Assembly: GCF_050948215.1 (NCBI RefSeq)
Contig: NW_027488858.1
Coordinates: forward strand, 186,001-250,000
Reading direction: 5' to 3'
DNA: 64,000 nucleotides
From: Halictus rubicundus
Taxonomy: Eukaryota > Arthropoda > Insecta > Hymenoptera > Halictidae
Shown here: positions 1 through 12,553 of the stretch, piece by piece
How positions within the stretch are numbered: the first letter of the stretch is position 1
How the letters are laid out: the number at the start of each line of letters is the position of its first letter
Translations under genes and position numbers: made by a program
The notes under the pieces: model-generated
The model's database searches: none
What the model was told of the DNA's origin: nothing
The model's input: only the letters and a program-made list of their open reading frames with translations

Positions 1-576
1 TCCGACGGAGTAGTACATCCGTCCATTATTAGCTAATAACTCGGTAAATAATAGTAGTAGCGAGTTTGGTGTTATGATATATATTGTTAGAAACCGTCTA
101 TATTACAGTGATATCGGGTCGAAAATCGTCTAGGACCGATACGGAAAAAGTTTCCTCTTAGCGGTGGGGTTTAGAAAAGTGTTCGTCCAACGTCCGACGG
201 AGTAGTACACCCGTCCATTATTTGCTAATAACTCGGTAAATAATAGTAGTAGCGAGTTTGGTGTTATGATATATATTGTTAGAAACCGTCTATATTACAG
301 TGATATCACGTCGAAAATCGTCTAGGACCGATACGGAAAAAGTTTCCTCTTAGCGGTGGGGCTTAGAAAAATTTCCAGAGTTTTGTCGACGGAGTAGTAC
401 ACCCGTCCATTATTTGCTAATAACTCGGTAAATAATAGTAGTAGCGAGTTTGGTGTTATGATATATATTGTTAGAAACCGTCTATATTACAGTGATATCG
501 CGTCGAAAATCGTCTAGGACCGAGACGGAAAAAGTTTCCTCTTAGCGGTGGGGCTTAGAAAAGTGTTCGTCCAACG

Positions 577-3500
577 TCCGACGGAGTAGTACATCCGTCC
601 ATTATTTGCTTATAACTCAGTAAATAATAGTAGTAGCGAGTTTGGTGTTATGATATATATTGTTAGAAACCGTCTATATTACAGTGATATCACGTCGACA
701 ATCGCCTAGGACCGATACGGAAAAATTTTCCTCTTAGCGGAGGGACTTAGGAAAATTTCCAGAGTTTTGTCGACGGAGTAGTACACCCGTCCATTATTTG
801 CTAATAACTCGGTAAATAATAGTAGTAGCGAGTTTGGTGTTATGATATATATTGTTAGAAACCGTCTATATTACAGTGATATCACGTCGACAATCGTCTA
901 GGACCGATACGGAAAAAGTTTCCTCTTAGCGGTAGGGTTTAGAAAAGTGTTCGTCCAACGTCCGACGGAGTAGTACACCCGTCCATTATTTGCTAATAAC
1001 TCGGTAAATAATAGTAGTAGCGAGTTTGGTGTTATGATATATATTGTTAGAAACCGTCTATATTACAGTGATATCACGTCGAAAATCGTCTAGGACCGAT
1101 ACGGAAAAAGTTTCCTCTTAGCGGTGGGGCTTAGAAAAATTTCCAGAGTTTTGTCGACGGAGTAGTACACCCGTCCATTATTTGCTAATAACTCGGTAAA
1201 TAATAGTAGTAGCGAGTTTGGTGTTGTGATATATATTGTTAGAAACCGTCTATATTACAGTGATATCGCGTCGAAAATCGTCTAGGACCGATACGGAAAA
1301 AGTTTCCTCTTAGCGGTGGGGCTTAGAAAAATGTTCGTCCAACATCCGACGGAGTAGTACATCCGTCCATTATTAGCTAGTAACTCGGTAAATAATAGTA
1401 GTAGCGAGTTTGGTGTTATGATATATATTGTTAGAAACCGCCTATATTACAGTGATATCGGGTCGAAAATCGTCTAGGACCGATACGGAAAAAGTTTCCT
1501 CTTAGCGGTGGGGCTTAGAAAAATTTCCAGAGTTTTGTCGACGGAGTAGTACACCCGTCCATTATTTGCTAATAACTCGGTAAATAATAGTAGTAGCGAG
1601 TTTGGTGTTGTGATATATATTGTTAGAAACCGTCTATATGACAGTGATATCGCGTCGAAAATCGTCTAGGACCGATACGGAAAAAGTTTCCTCTTAGCGG
1701 TGGGGCTTAGAAAAGTGTTCGTCCAACGTCCGACGGAGTAGTACATCCGTCCATTATTTGCTAATAACTCGGTAAATAATAGTAGTAGCGAGTTTGGTGT
1801 TATGATATATATTGTCAGAAACCGTCTATATTACAGTGATATCACGTCGACAATCGTCTAGGACCGATACGGAAAAATTTTCCTCTTAGCGGTGGGACTT
1901 AGAAAAGTGTTCGTCCAACGTCCGACGGAGTAGTACATCCGTCCATTATTTGCTAATAACTCGGTAAATAATAGTAGTAGCGAGTTTGGTGTTATGATAT
2001 ATATTGTTAGAAACCGTCTATATTACAGTGATATCACGTCGAAAATCGTCTAGGACCGATACGGAAAAAGTTTCCTCTTAGCGGTGGGACTTAGAAAAAT
2101 TTTCGTCCAACGTCCGACGGAGTAGTACACCCGTCCATTATTTGCTAATAACTCGGTAAATAATAGTAGTAGCGAGTTTGGTGTTATGATATATATTGTT
2201 AGAAACCGTCTATATTACAGTGATATCACGTCGACAATCGCCTAGGACCGACACGGAAAAAGTTTCCTCTTAGCGGTGGGACTTGGAAAAATTTCCAGAG
2301 TTTTGTCGACGGAGTAGTACATCCGTCCATTATTTGCTAATAACTCGGTAAATAATAGTAGTAGCGAGTTTGGTGTTATGATATATATTGTCAGAAACCG
2401 TCTATATTACAGTGATATCACGTCGACAATCGTCTAGGACCGATACGGAAAAATTTTCCTCTTAGCGGTGGGGCTTAGAAAAATGTTCGTCCAACGTCGG
2501 ACGGAGTAGTACATCCGTCCATTATTTGCTAATAACTCGGTAAATAATAGTAGTAGCGAGTTTGGTGTTATGATATATATTGTTAGAAACCGTCTATATT
2601 ACAGTGATATCACGTCGACAATCGCCTAGGACCGATACGGAAAAAGTTTCCTCTTAGCGGAGGGACTTAGAAAAATGTTCGTCCAACGTCCGACGGAGTA
2701 GTACATCCGTCCATTATTAGCTAATAACTCGGTAAATAATAGTAGTAGCGAGTTTGGTGTTATGATATATATTGTTAGAAACCGTCTATATTACAGTGAT
2801 ATCACGTCGACAATCGTCTAGGACCGATACGGAAAAAGTTTCCTCGTAGCGGAGGGACTTAGAAAAATTTCCAGAGTTTTGTCGACGGAGTAGTACATCC
2901 GTCCATTATTTGCTAATAACTCGGTAAATAATAGTAGTAGCGAGTTTGGTGTTATGATATATATTGTTAGAAACCGTCTATATTACAGTGATATCACGTC
3001 GACAATCGCCTAGGACCGATACGGAAAAAGTTTCCTCTTAGCGGAGGGACTTAGAAAAATTTTCGTCCAACGTCCGACGGAGTAGTAGATCCGTCCATTA
3101 TTTGCTTATAACTCAGTAAATAATAGTAGTAGCGAGTTTGGTGTTATGATATATATTGTTAGAAACCGTCTATATTACAGTGATATCACGTCGACAATCG
3201 CCTAGGACCGATACGGAAAAATTTTCCTCTTAGCGGAGGGACTTAGGAAAATTTCCAGAGTTTTGTCGACGGAGTAGTACACCCGTCCATTATTTGCTAA
3301 TAACTCGGTAAATAATAGTAGTAGCGAGTTTGGTGTTATGATATATATTGTTAGAAACCGTCTATATTACAGTGATATCACGTCGACAATCGTCTAGGAC
3401 CGATACGGAAAAAGTTTCCTCTTAGCGGTAGGGTTTAGAAAAGTGTTCGTCCAACGTCCGACGGAGTAGTACACCCGTCCATTATTTGCTAATAACTCGG

Positions 3501-4211
3501 TAAATAATAGTAGTAGCGAGTTTGGTGTTATGATATATATTGTTAGAAACCGTCTATATTACAGTGATATCACGTCGAAAATCGTCTAGGACCGATACGG
3601 AAAAAGTTTCCTCTTAGCGGTGGGGCTTAGAAAAATTTCCAGAGTTTTGTCGACGGAGTAGTACACCCGTCCATTATTTGCTAATAACTCGGTAAATAAT
3701 AGTAGTAGCGAGTTTGGTGTTGTGATATATATTGTTAGAAACCGTCTATATTACAGTGATATCGCGTCGAAAATCGTCTAGGACCGATACGGAAAAAGTT
3801 TCCTCTTAGCGGTGGGGCTTAGAAAAATGTTCGTCCAACATCCGACGGAGTAGTACATCCGTCCATTATTAGCTAGTAACTCGGTAAATAATAGTAGTAG
3901 CGAGTTTGGTGTTATGATATATATTGTTAGAAACCGCCTATATTACAGTGATATCGGGTCGAAAATCGTCTAGGACCGATACGGAAAAAGTTTCCTCTTA
4001 GCGGTGGGGCTTAGAAAAATTTCCAGAGTTTTGTCGACGGAGTAGTACACCCGTCCATTATTTGCTAATAACTCGGTAAATAATAGTAGTAGCGAGTTTG
4101 GTGTTGTGATATATATTGTTAGAAACCGTCTATATGACAGTGATATCGCGTCGAAAATCGTCTAGGACCGATACGGAAAAAGTTTCCTCTTAGCGGTGGG
4201 GCTTAGAAAAA
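577..4211 (+). repeat. 13-monomer-offset duplication inside left array
   Basis: The roughly six-monomer segment 577-1715 recurs at 3073-4211, an offset of 2496 bp (13 x 192). The two copies share the same run of rare variants in order: GCTTATAACTCAG, GCGGTAGGGTTTAG, GTTGTGATAT, AGCTAGTAAC, ACCGCCTAT and TATATGACAG. By eye the only difference is GTAGTAGATCC against GTAGTACATCC in the first monomer. This is higher-order repeat structure from unequal exchange. Confidence 0.85.
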
Positions 4212-6443
4212 TGTTCGTCCAACATCCGACGGAGTAGTACATCCGTCCATTATTAGCTAATAACTCGGTAAATAATAGTAGTAGCGAGTTTGGTGTTATG
4301 ATATATATGGTTAGAAACCGTCTATATTACAGTGATATCACGTCGAAAATCGTCTAGGACCGATACGGAAAAAGTTTCCTCTTAGCGGTGGGGCTTAGAA
4401 AAATGTTCGTCCAACATCCGACGGAGTAGTACATCCGTCCATTATTAGCTAATAACTCGGTAAATAATAGTAGTCGCGAGTTTGGTGTTATGATATATAT
4501 TGTTAGAAACCGTCTATATTACAGTGATATCGGGTCGAAAATCGTCTAGGACCGATACGGAAAAAGTTTCCTCTTAGCGGTGGGGTTTAGAAAAGTGTTC
4601 GTCCAACGTCCGACGGAGTAGTACACCCGTCCATTATTTGCTAATAACTCGGTAAATAATAGTAGTAGCGAGTTTGGTGTTATGATATATATTGTTAGAA
4701 ACCGTCTATATTACAGTGATATCACGTCGAAAATCGTCTAGGACCGATACGGAAAAAGTTTCCTCTTAGCGGTGGGGCTTAGAAAAATTTCCAGAGTTTT
4801 GTCGACGGAGTAGTACACCCGTCCATTATTTGCTAATAACTCGGTAAATAATAGTAGTAGCGAGTTTGGTGTTATGATATATATTGTTAGAAACCGTCTA
4901 TATTACAGTGATATCGCGTCGAAAATCGTCTAGGACCGAGACGGAAAAAGTTTCCTCTTAGCGGTGGGACTTAGAAAAATTTCCAGAGCTTTGTCGACGG
5001 AGTAGTACACCCGTCCATTATTTGCTAATAACTCGGTAAATAATAGTAGTAGCGAGTTTGGTGTTATGATATATATTGTTAGAAACCGTCTATATTACAG
5101 TGATATCACGTCGACAATCGTCTAGGACCGATACGGAAAAATTTTCCTCTTAGCGGTGGGACTTAGAAAAATTTCCAGAGTTTTGTCGACGGAGTAGTAC
5201 ACCCGTCCATTATTTGCTAATAACTCGGTAAATAATAGTAGTAGCGAGTTTGGTGTTATGATATATATTGTTAGAAACCGTCTATATTACAGTGATATCA
5301 CGTCGAAAATCGTCTAGGACCGATACGGAAAAAGTTTCCTCTTAGCGGTGGGGCTTAGAAAAATTTCCAGAGTTTTGTCGACGGAGTAGTACACCCGTCC
5401 ATTATTTGCTAATAACTCGGTAAATAATAGTAGTAGCGAGTTTGGTGTTGTGATATATATTGTTAGAAACCGTCTATATTACAGTGATATCGCGTCGAAA
5501 ATCGTCTAGGACCGATACGGAAAAAGTTTCCTCTTAGCGGTGGGGCTTAGAAAAATGTTCGTCCAACATCCGACGGAGTAGTACATCCGTCCATTATTAG
5601 CTAGTAACTCGGTAAATAATAGTAGTAGCGAGTTTGGTGTTATGATATATATTGTTAGAAACCGCCTATATTACAGTGATATCGGGTCGAAAATCGTCTA
5701 GGACCGATACGGAAAAAGTTTCCTCTTAGCGGTGGGGCTTAGAAAAATTTCCAGAGTTTTGTCGACGGAGTAGTACACCCGTCCATTATTTGCTAATAAC
5801 TCGGTAAATAATAGTAGTAGCGAGTTTGGTGTTGTGATATATATTGTTAGAAACCGTCTATATGACAGTGATATCGCGTCGAAAATCGTCTAGGACCGAT
5901 ACGGAAAAAGTTTCCTCTTAGCGGTGGGGCTTAGAAAAATGTTCGTCCAACATCCGACGGAGTAGTACATCCGTCCATTATTAGCTAATAACTCGGTAAA
6001 TAATAGTAGTAGCGAGTTTGGTGTTATGATATATATGGTTAGAAACCGTCTATATTACAGTGATATCACGTCGAAAATCGTCTAGGACCGATACGGAAAA
6101 AGTTTCCTCTTAGCGGTGGGGCTTAGAAAAATGTTCGTCCAACATCCGACGGAGTAGTACATCCGTCCATTATTAGCTAATAACTCGGTAAATAATAGTA
6201 GTAGCGAGTTTGGTGTTATGATATATATTGTTAGAAACCGTCTATATTACAGTGATATCGGGTCGAAAATCGTCTAGGACCGATACGGAAAAAGTTTCCT
6301 CTTAGCGGTGGGGTTTAGAAAAGTGTTCGTCCAACGTCCGACGGAGTAGTACACCCGTCCATTATTTGCTAATAACTCGGTAAATAATAGTAGTAGCGAG
6401 TTTGGTGTTATGATATATATTGTTAGAAACCGTCTATATTACA
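3470..6443 (+). repeat. 9-monomer-offset duplication inside left array
   Basis: About 1.25 kb at 3470-4715 recurs at 5198-6443, offset 1728 bp (9 x 192). Shared diagnostic variants in the same order are GTTGTGATAT, AGCTAGTAAC, ACCGCCTAT, TATATGACAG and GATATATATGGTTAG. One visible difference is TAGTCGCGAG (near 4483) against TAGTAGCGAG (near 6211). The segment partly overlaps the 13-monomer duplication, so this stretch has been copied at least twice. Confidence 0.8.
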
Positions 6444-9400
6444 GTGATATCACGTCGACAATCGCCTAGGACCGATACGGAAAAAGTTTCCTCTTAGCGG
6501 AGGGACTTAGAAAAATTTTCGTCCAACGTCCGACGGAGTAGTACATCCGTCCATTATTTGCTAATAACTCGGTAAATAATAGTAGTAGCGAGTTTGGTGT
6601 TATGATATATATTGTTAGAAACCGTCTATATTACAGTGATATCACGTCGAAAATCGTCTAGGACCGATACGGAAAAAGTTTCCTCTTAGCGGTGGGGCTT
6701 AGAAAAATTTCCAGAGTTTTGTCGACGTAGTAGTACACCCGTCCATTATTTGCTAATAACTCGGTAAATAATAGTAGTAGCGAGTTTGGTGTTGTGATAT
6801 ATATTGTTAGAAACCGTCTATATTACAGTGATATCGCGTCGAAGATCGTCTAGGACCGATACGGAAAAAGTTTCCTCTTAGCGGTGGGGCTTAGAAAAAT
6901 GTTCGTCCAACATCCGACGGAGTAGTACATCCGTCCATTATTAGCTAATAACTCGGTAAATAATAGTAGTAGCGAGTTTGGTGTTATGATATATAGTGTT
7001 AGAAACCGCCTATATTACAGTGATATCGGGTCGAAAATCGTCTAGGACCGATACGGAAAAAGTTTCCTCTTAGCGGTGGGGTTTAGAAAAGTGTTCGTCC
7101 AACGTCCGACGGAGTAGTACATCCGTCCATTATTTGCTAATAACTCGGTAAATAATAGTAGTAGCGAGTTTGGTGTTATGATATATATTGTTAGAAACCG
7201 TCTATATTACAGTGATATCACGTCGAAAATCGTCTAGGACCGATACGGAAAAAGTTTCCTCTTAGCGGTGGGGCTTAGAAAAATTTCCAGAGTTTTGTCG
7301 ACGTAGTAGTACACCCGTCCATTATTTGCTAATAACTCGGTAAATAATAGTAGTAGCGAGTTTGGTGTTGTGATATATATTGTTAGAAACCGTCTATATT
7401 ACAGTGATATCGCGTCGAAGATCGTCTAGGACCGATACGGAAAAAGTTTCCTCTTAGCGGTGGGGCTTAGAAAAATGTTCGTCCAACATCCGACGGAGTA
7501 GTACATCCGTCCATTATTAGCTAATAACTCGGTAAATAATAGTAGTAGCGAGTTTGGTGTTATGATATATAGTGTTAGAAACCGCCTATATTACAGTGAT
7601 ATCGGGTCGAAAATCGTCTAGGACCGATACGGAAAAAGTTTCCTCTTAGCGGTGGGGTTTAGAAAAGTGTTCGTCCAACGTCCGACGGAGTAGTACACCC
7701 GTCCATTATTTGCTAATAACTCGGTAAATAATAGTAGTAGCGAGTTTGGTGTTATGATATATATTGTTAGAAACCGTCTATATTACAGTGATATTACGTC
7801 GACAATTGCCTAGGACCGATACGGAAAAAGTTTCCTCTTAGCGGTGGGGCTTAGAAAAGTGTTCGTCCAACGTCCGACGGAGTAGTACATCCGTCCATTA
7901 TTTGCTAATAACTCGGTAAATAATAGTAGTAGCGAGTTTGGTGTTATGATATATATTGTTAGAAACCGTCTATATTACAGTGATATCACGTCGAAAATCG
8001 TCTAGGACCGATACGGAAAAGTTTCCTCTTAGCGGTGGGGCTTAGAAAAGTGTTCGTCCAACGTCCGACGGAGTAGTACATCCGTCCATTATTTGCTAAT
8101 AACTCGGTAAATAATAGTAGTAGCGAGTTTGGTGTTATGATATATATTGTTAGAAACCGTCTATATTACAGTGATATCACGTCGAAAATCGTCTAGGACC
8201 GATACGGAAAAGTTTCCTCTTAGCGGTGGGGCTTAGAAAAATTTCCAGAGTTTTGTCGACGGAGTAGTACACCCGTCCATTATTTGCTAATAACTCGGTA
8301 AATAATAGTAGTAGCGAGTTTGGTGTTATGATATATATTGTTAGAAACCGTCTATATTACAGTGATATCGCGTCGAAAATCGTCTAGGACCGATACGGAA
8401 AAAGTTTCCTCTTAGCGGTGGGACTTAGAAAAATTTCCAGAGTTTTGTCGACGGAGTAGTACACCCGTCCATTATTTGCTAATAACTCGGTAAATAATAG
8501 TAGTAGCGAGTTTGGTGTTATGATATATATTGTTAGAAACCGTCTATATTACAGTGATATCACGTCGACAATCGCCTAGGACCGATACGGAAAAAGTTTC
8601 CTCTTAGCGGAGGGACTTAGAAAAATTTTCGTCCAACGTCCGACGGAGTAGTACATCCGTCCATTATTTGCTAATAACTCGGTAAATAATAGTAGTAGCG
8701 AGTTTGGTGTTATGATATATATTGTTAGAAACCGTCTATATTACAGTGATATCACGTCGAAAATCGTCTAGGACCGATACGGAAAAAGTTTCCTCTTAGC
8801 GGTGGGGCTTAGAAAAATTTCCAGAGTTTTGTCGACGTAGTAGTACACCCGTCCATTATTTGCTAATAACTCGGTAAATAATAGTAGTAGCGAGTTTGGT
8901 GTTGTGATATATATTGTTAGAAACCGTCTATATTACAGTGATATCGCGTCGAAGATCGTCTAGGACCGATACGGAAAAAGTTTCCTCTTAGCGGTGGGGC
9001 TTAGAAAAGTGTTCGTCCAACGTCCGACGGAGTAGTACACCCGTCCATTATTTGCTAATAACTCGGTAAATAATAGTAGTAGCGAGTTTGGTGTTATGAT
9101 ATATATTGTTAGAAACCGTCTATATTACAGTGATATTACGTCGACAATTGCCTAGGACCGATACGGAAAAAGTTTCCTCTTAGCGGTGGGGCTTAGAAAA
9201 GTGTTCGTCCAACGTCCGACGGAGTAGTACATCCGTCCATTATTTGCTAATAACTCGGTAAATAATAGTAGTAGCGAGTTTGGTGTTATGATATATATTG
9301 TTAGAAACCGTCTATATTACAGTGATATCACGTCGAAAATCGTCTAGGACCGATACGGAAAAAGTTTCCTCTTAGCGGTGGGGCTTAGAAAAATTTCCAG

Positions 9401-11076
9401 AGTTTTGTCGACGGAGTAGTACACCCGTCCATTATTTGCTAATAACTCGGTAAATAATAGTAGTAGCGAGTTTGGTGTTATGATATATATTGTCAGAAAC
9501 CGTCTATATTACAGTGATATCACGTCGACAATCGTCTAGGACCGATACGGAAAAATTTTCCTCTTAGCGGTGGGACTTAGAAAAATTTCCAGAGTATTGT
9601 CGACGGAGTAGTACACCCGTCCATTATTTGCTAATAACTCGGTAAATAATAGTAGTAGCGAGTTTGGTGTTATGATATATATTGTTAGAAACCGTCTATA
9701 TTACAGTGATATCACGTCGACAATCGCCTAGGACCGACACGGAAAAAGTTTCCTCTTAGCGGAGGGACTTAGAAAAATTTTCGTCCAACGTCCGACGGAG
9801 TAGTACATCCGTCCATTATTTGCTTATAACTCGGTAAATAATAGTAGTAGCGAGTTTGGTGTTATGATATATATTGTTAGAAACCGTCTATATTACAGTG
9901 ATATTACGTCGACAATTGCCTAGGACCGATACGGAAAAAGTTTCCTCTTAGCGGTGGGGCTTAGAAAAGTGTTCGTCCAACGTCCGACGGAGTAGTACAT
10001 CCGTCCATTATTTGCTAATAACTCGGTAAATAATAGTAGTAGCGAGTTTGGTGTTATGATATATATTGTTAGAAACCGTCTATATTACAGTGATATCACG
10101 TCGAAAATCGTCTAGGACCGATACGTGAAAAGTTTCCTCTTAGCGGTGGGGCTTAGAAAAATGTTCGTCCAACGTCCGACGTAGTAGTACATCCGTCCAT
10201 TATTAGCTAATAACTCGGTAAATAATAGTAGTAGCGAGTTTGGTGTTATGATATATATTGTTAGAAACCGTCTATATTACAGTGATATCGGGTCGAAAAT
10301 CGTCTAGGACCGATACGGAAAAAGTTTCCTCTTAGCGGTGGGACTTAGGAAAATTTTCGTCCAACGTCCGACGGAGTAGTACATCCGTCCATTATTTGCT
10401 AATAACTCGGTAAATAATAGTAGTAGCGAGTTTGGTGTTATGATATATATTGTTAGAAACCGTCTATATTACAGTGATATTACGTCGAAACTCGTCTAGG
10501 ACCGACAGGGAAAAAGTTTCCTCTTAGCGGAGGGACTTAGAAAAATTTACGTCCAACGTCCGACGGAGTAGTACATCCGTCCATTATTTGCTAATAACTC
10601 GGTAAATAATAGTAGTAGCGAGTTTGGTGTTATGATATATATTGTTAGAAACCGTCTATATTACAGTGATATCGCGTCGAAAATCGTCTAGGACCGATAC
10701 GGAAAAAGTTTCCTCTTAGCGGTGGGACTTAGAAAAATTTCCAGAGTTTTGTCGACGGAGTAGTACACCCGTCCATTATTTGCTAATAACTCGGTAAATA
10801 ATAGTAGTAGCGAGTTTGGTGTTATGATATATATTGTCAGAAACCGTCTATATTACAGTGATATCACGTCGACAATCGTCTAGGACCGATACGGAAAAAT
10901 TTTCCTCTTAGCGGTGGGACTTAGAAAAATTTCCAGAGTTTTGTCGACGGAGTAGTACACCCGTCCATTATTTGCTAATAACTCGGTAAATAATAGTAGT
11001 AGCGAGTTTGGTGTTATGATATATATTGTTAGAAACCGTCTATATTACAGTGATATCACGTCGACAATCGCCTAGT

Positions 11077-11141
11077 GTCACGTTCTCATGCATGTTCGCA
11101 TGTAACGTGACCGATTTCTACGTATCTACGCTAGAAATCGG
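11077..11141 (+). other. Two adjacent perfect hairpins at the LTR 5' end
   Basis: GTCACGTT (11077-11084) pairs with AACGTGAC (11104-11111), an 8-bp perfect stem. It is followed at once by CCGATTTCTA (11111-11120) pairing with TAGAAATCGG (11132-11141), a 10-bp stem with an 11-base loop. The first stem includes the LTR terminus. Function is unknown; a terminal recognition or RNA structure role is possible. Confidence 0.7.
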
Positions 11142-11225
11142 TGTTCTGACGCTCCTGGCTCACGCGTAACGCGGCATCCCCACCACCGCGCCGTCAATCT
11201 AACGGTACTCCGCTCTACGGTAGTG

Positions 11226-11765
11226 CGTTCTCTCTCGCACCCGTTACGAGCATAGCCAGGTAGCGCTATCCTTGTCTAGCGCACGGCGAGACGCACCCCT
11301 CTCACTCGCACCCGTTACGAGTACAGGCAGGTAGCTCCGTCCTTGTCTAGCGCACGGCGAGACGCACCGCTCTCACTCGCACCCGTTACGAGTATAGGCA
11401 GGTAGCTCCGTCCTTGTCTAGCGCACGGCGAGACGCACCCCTCTCACTCGCACCCGTTACGAGTATAGGCAGGTAGCTCTGTCCTTCTCTAACGCACAGG
11501 CAACCATCGCCGCTCTCTCTCGCACTCGCTACAACCATAGGGCGTAGTGCTATCCTTTTCCAACGCATAGCCGCTAAGAGCATGCGTTCTCTCTCGCACT
11601 CGTTACCTGCATAGGGCGACGTGCCATCCTTTATTATTCTACACGGACAACCGTTATTTTCTCTCTCGCACTCGCTACAACCATAGGGCGTAGTGCTATC
11701 CTTTTCCAACGTATAGCCACTAAGGGCATGCTTTCTCTCTCGCACTCGTAGCAGACATCGGACAG
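11226..11765 (+). repeat. ~71-bp minisatellite inside solo LTR 1
   Basis: About eight imperfect copies of a 71-74 bp unit that starts CTCTCTCGCACCCGTTACGA and runs through a TAGCGC/CCTTGTCTAGCG segment. The CCCGTT (or CTCGCT/CTCGTT) anchor falls at 11240, 11311, 11382, 11453, 11525 and 11599. The first four copies are very similar and the later ones more diverged. On the other strand each unit carries GCGAGAGAG or GCGAGTGAGAG, which resembles a GAGA-factor binding element. An apparent minus-strand ORF at 11386-11805 is only the translation of this repeat. Confidence 0.85.
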
Positions 11766-12184
11766 TCCAAAGTCCGTTTTTCGGGAACTTTTCACACCCG
11801 CACACAGATGGCTTTTTTACCAGCTCGAGTTTCTCGAAAGAGAAAATGAACAGACCCTTACGTATTTACCCCACCTCCTAAAAAATGCCGAAGTTCATCC
11901 ACCACTCACCAGATGACTTCGGACTTCAACCCCGTTTTCCCGTTAGTAAAAATGTACGGTACCCCGCATAAAAAGTCTGGAGACATCTCCAGACTTCGGA
12001 AAAAACTCCTACAAGCTCTGCTTTCATAGTAATTCCCCGGCAATCCATAGCAAACATTGGTGCGTGTCTCTAGCACATTGCGAGCTAAAATTGTCGTCAG
12101 CAACGCAGGCGCTCGGTGCGGCTTAGGCTCGCACGGCTGACGCAACAACAACCCCTCTCTTACCTGAGAGCAACGTTCACCGGT

Positions 12185-12209
12185 GGTTGAAACTCAATGA
12201 GTTTCAACC
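12185..12209 (+). other. Perfect 11-bp hairpin with the ORF start codon in its loop
   Basis: GGTTGAAACTC (12185-12195) and GAGTTTCAACC (12199-12209) are perfect reverse complements separated by AAT. The candidate start ATG of the LTR ORF is at 12197-12199, so it straddles the loop and the first base of the second stem. I do not see an equivalent at the starts of the other LTR ORFs, so it is either specific to this copy or fortuitous. Confidence 0.65.
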
Positions 12210-12553
12210 CTTCCGATATCCAAGGAGGACGACCAGCGACGGCAGCCAGGAGGAAAACTCGGCGAGGAGGACGAAGGCACCAGATCAACCAGCTGAAGAA
12301 ACAGCTTTCCACCGAAGGAAGGAAGGACGGTGACTGGACCAGCGAACTCCCTCCCGCCACAACAAAGGAGCCACTCCCCCTGCCCACCTGGAAACTCTCC
12401 CCCGTAATTCTCCCTCTGAGAACGCTCCCTAATTTTCTGGCAGCCGACGACGCTGACCCTAGAGTCATATATTACCGAAACCTATTGTTCCCCCGAGCCC
12501 CACAAAAGACCGACGACTGTACATTTATAGAAAGGCTTATTTCACGCCTATAA
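12197..12553 (+). CDS. LTR-encoded small basic protein, copy 1 (unrecognised family)
   Basis: 118-codon ORF in the sense direction of solo LTR 1. I do not recognise the product. It shares two blocks with the ORFs in the other three LTRs: a basic block at residues 20-35 (KTRRGGRRHQINQLKK) and a block at 58-69 (EPLPLPTWKLSP), followed by a more weakly conserved LP...DPR..YY..LLFP stretch. The linker between blocks differs strongly between copies. Against the copy at 56407-56736, the basic block shows about six synonymous and two amino-acid-changing codons, so it was maintained as protein. The arginine-rich block could bind nucleic acid or direct nuclear import, which is inference. No signal peptide or membrane segment is visible. 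The N-terminal ~19 residues are not shared with other copies, so the true start may differ or be spliced. Confidence 0.62.
   Translation: MSFNPSDIQGGRPATAARRKTRRGGRRHQINQLKKQLSTEGRKDGDWTSELPPATTKEPLPLPTWKLSPVILPLRTLPNFLAADDADPRVIYYRNLLFPRAPQKTDDCTFIERLISRL

Larger units (their letters stand above)
1..11075 (+). repeat. 192-bp satellite array, left block
   Basis: Tandem head-to-tail array with an exact 192-bp period: the CGACGGAGTAGTACA anchor recurs at 3, 195, 387 and 579 and onward, giving about 57.7 monomers. Each monomer has an AT-rich core (TATTTGCTAATAACTCGG, then GATATATATTGTTAG) and GC-richer ends. No reading frame stays open although 192 is divisible by three, so it is non-coding. 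The last ~19 bases before the anchor come in two forms: TTTCCAGAGTTTTGT or TTCGTCCAACGTC. Variants typical of this block are GTTGTGATAT (for GTTATGATAT), AGCTAGTAAC and TATATGACAG. The array is cut at 11075 by a solo LTR; the CTAG at 11072-11075 is its left target-site duplication. Confidence 0.98.

Noticed and set aside
181..200. CENP-B-box-like sequence: the reverse complement of the B-type tail contains CGTTGGA as in the CENP-B box.
   Set aside because: The essential TTCG start and CGGG end are not matched, so only 7 bases of the non-essential centre agree.
1..11075. CRISPR-like direct repeats.
   Set aside because: The 192-bp units are contiguous with no unique spacers, in eukaryotic repeat DNA with LTR elements.
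11386..11805. 139-codon minus-strand ORF in solo LTR 1.
   Set aside because: It is a translation of the 71-bp minisatellite and antisense to the LTR, with no counterpart in the other LTRs.
12160..12468. 102-codon minus-strand ORF opposite the LTR ORF.
   Set aside because: Shadow of the conserved sense ORF; substitutions between copies follow the sense codon pattern.
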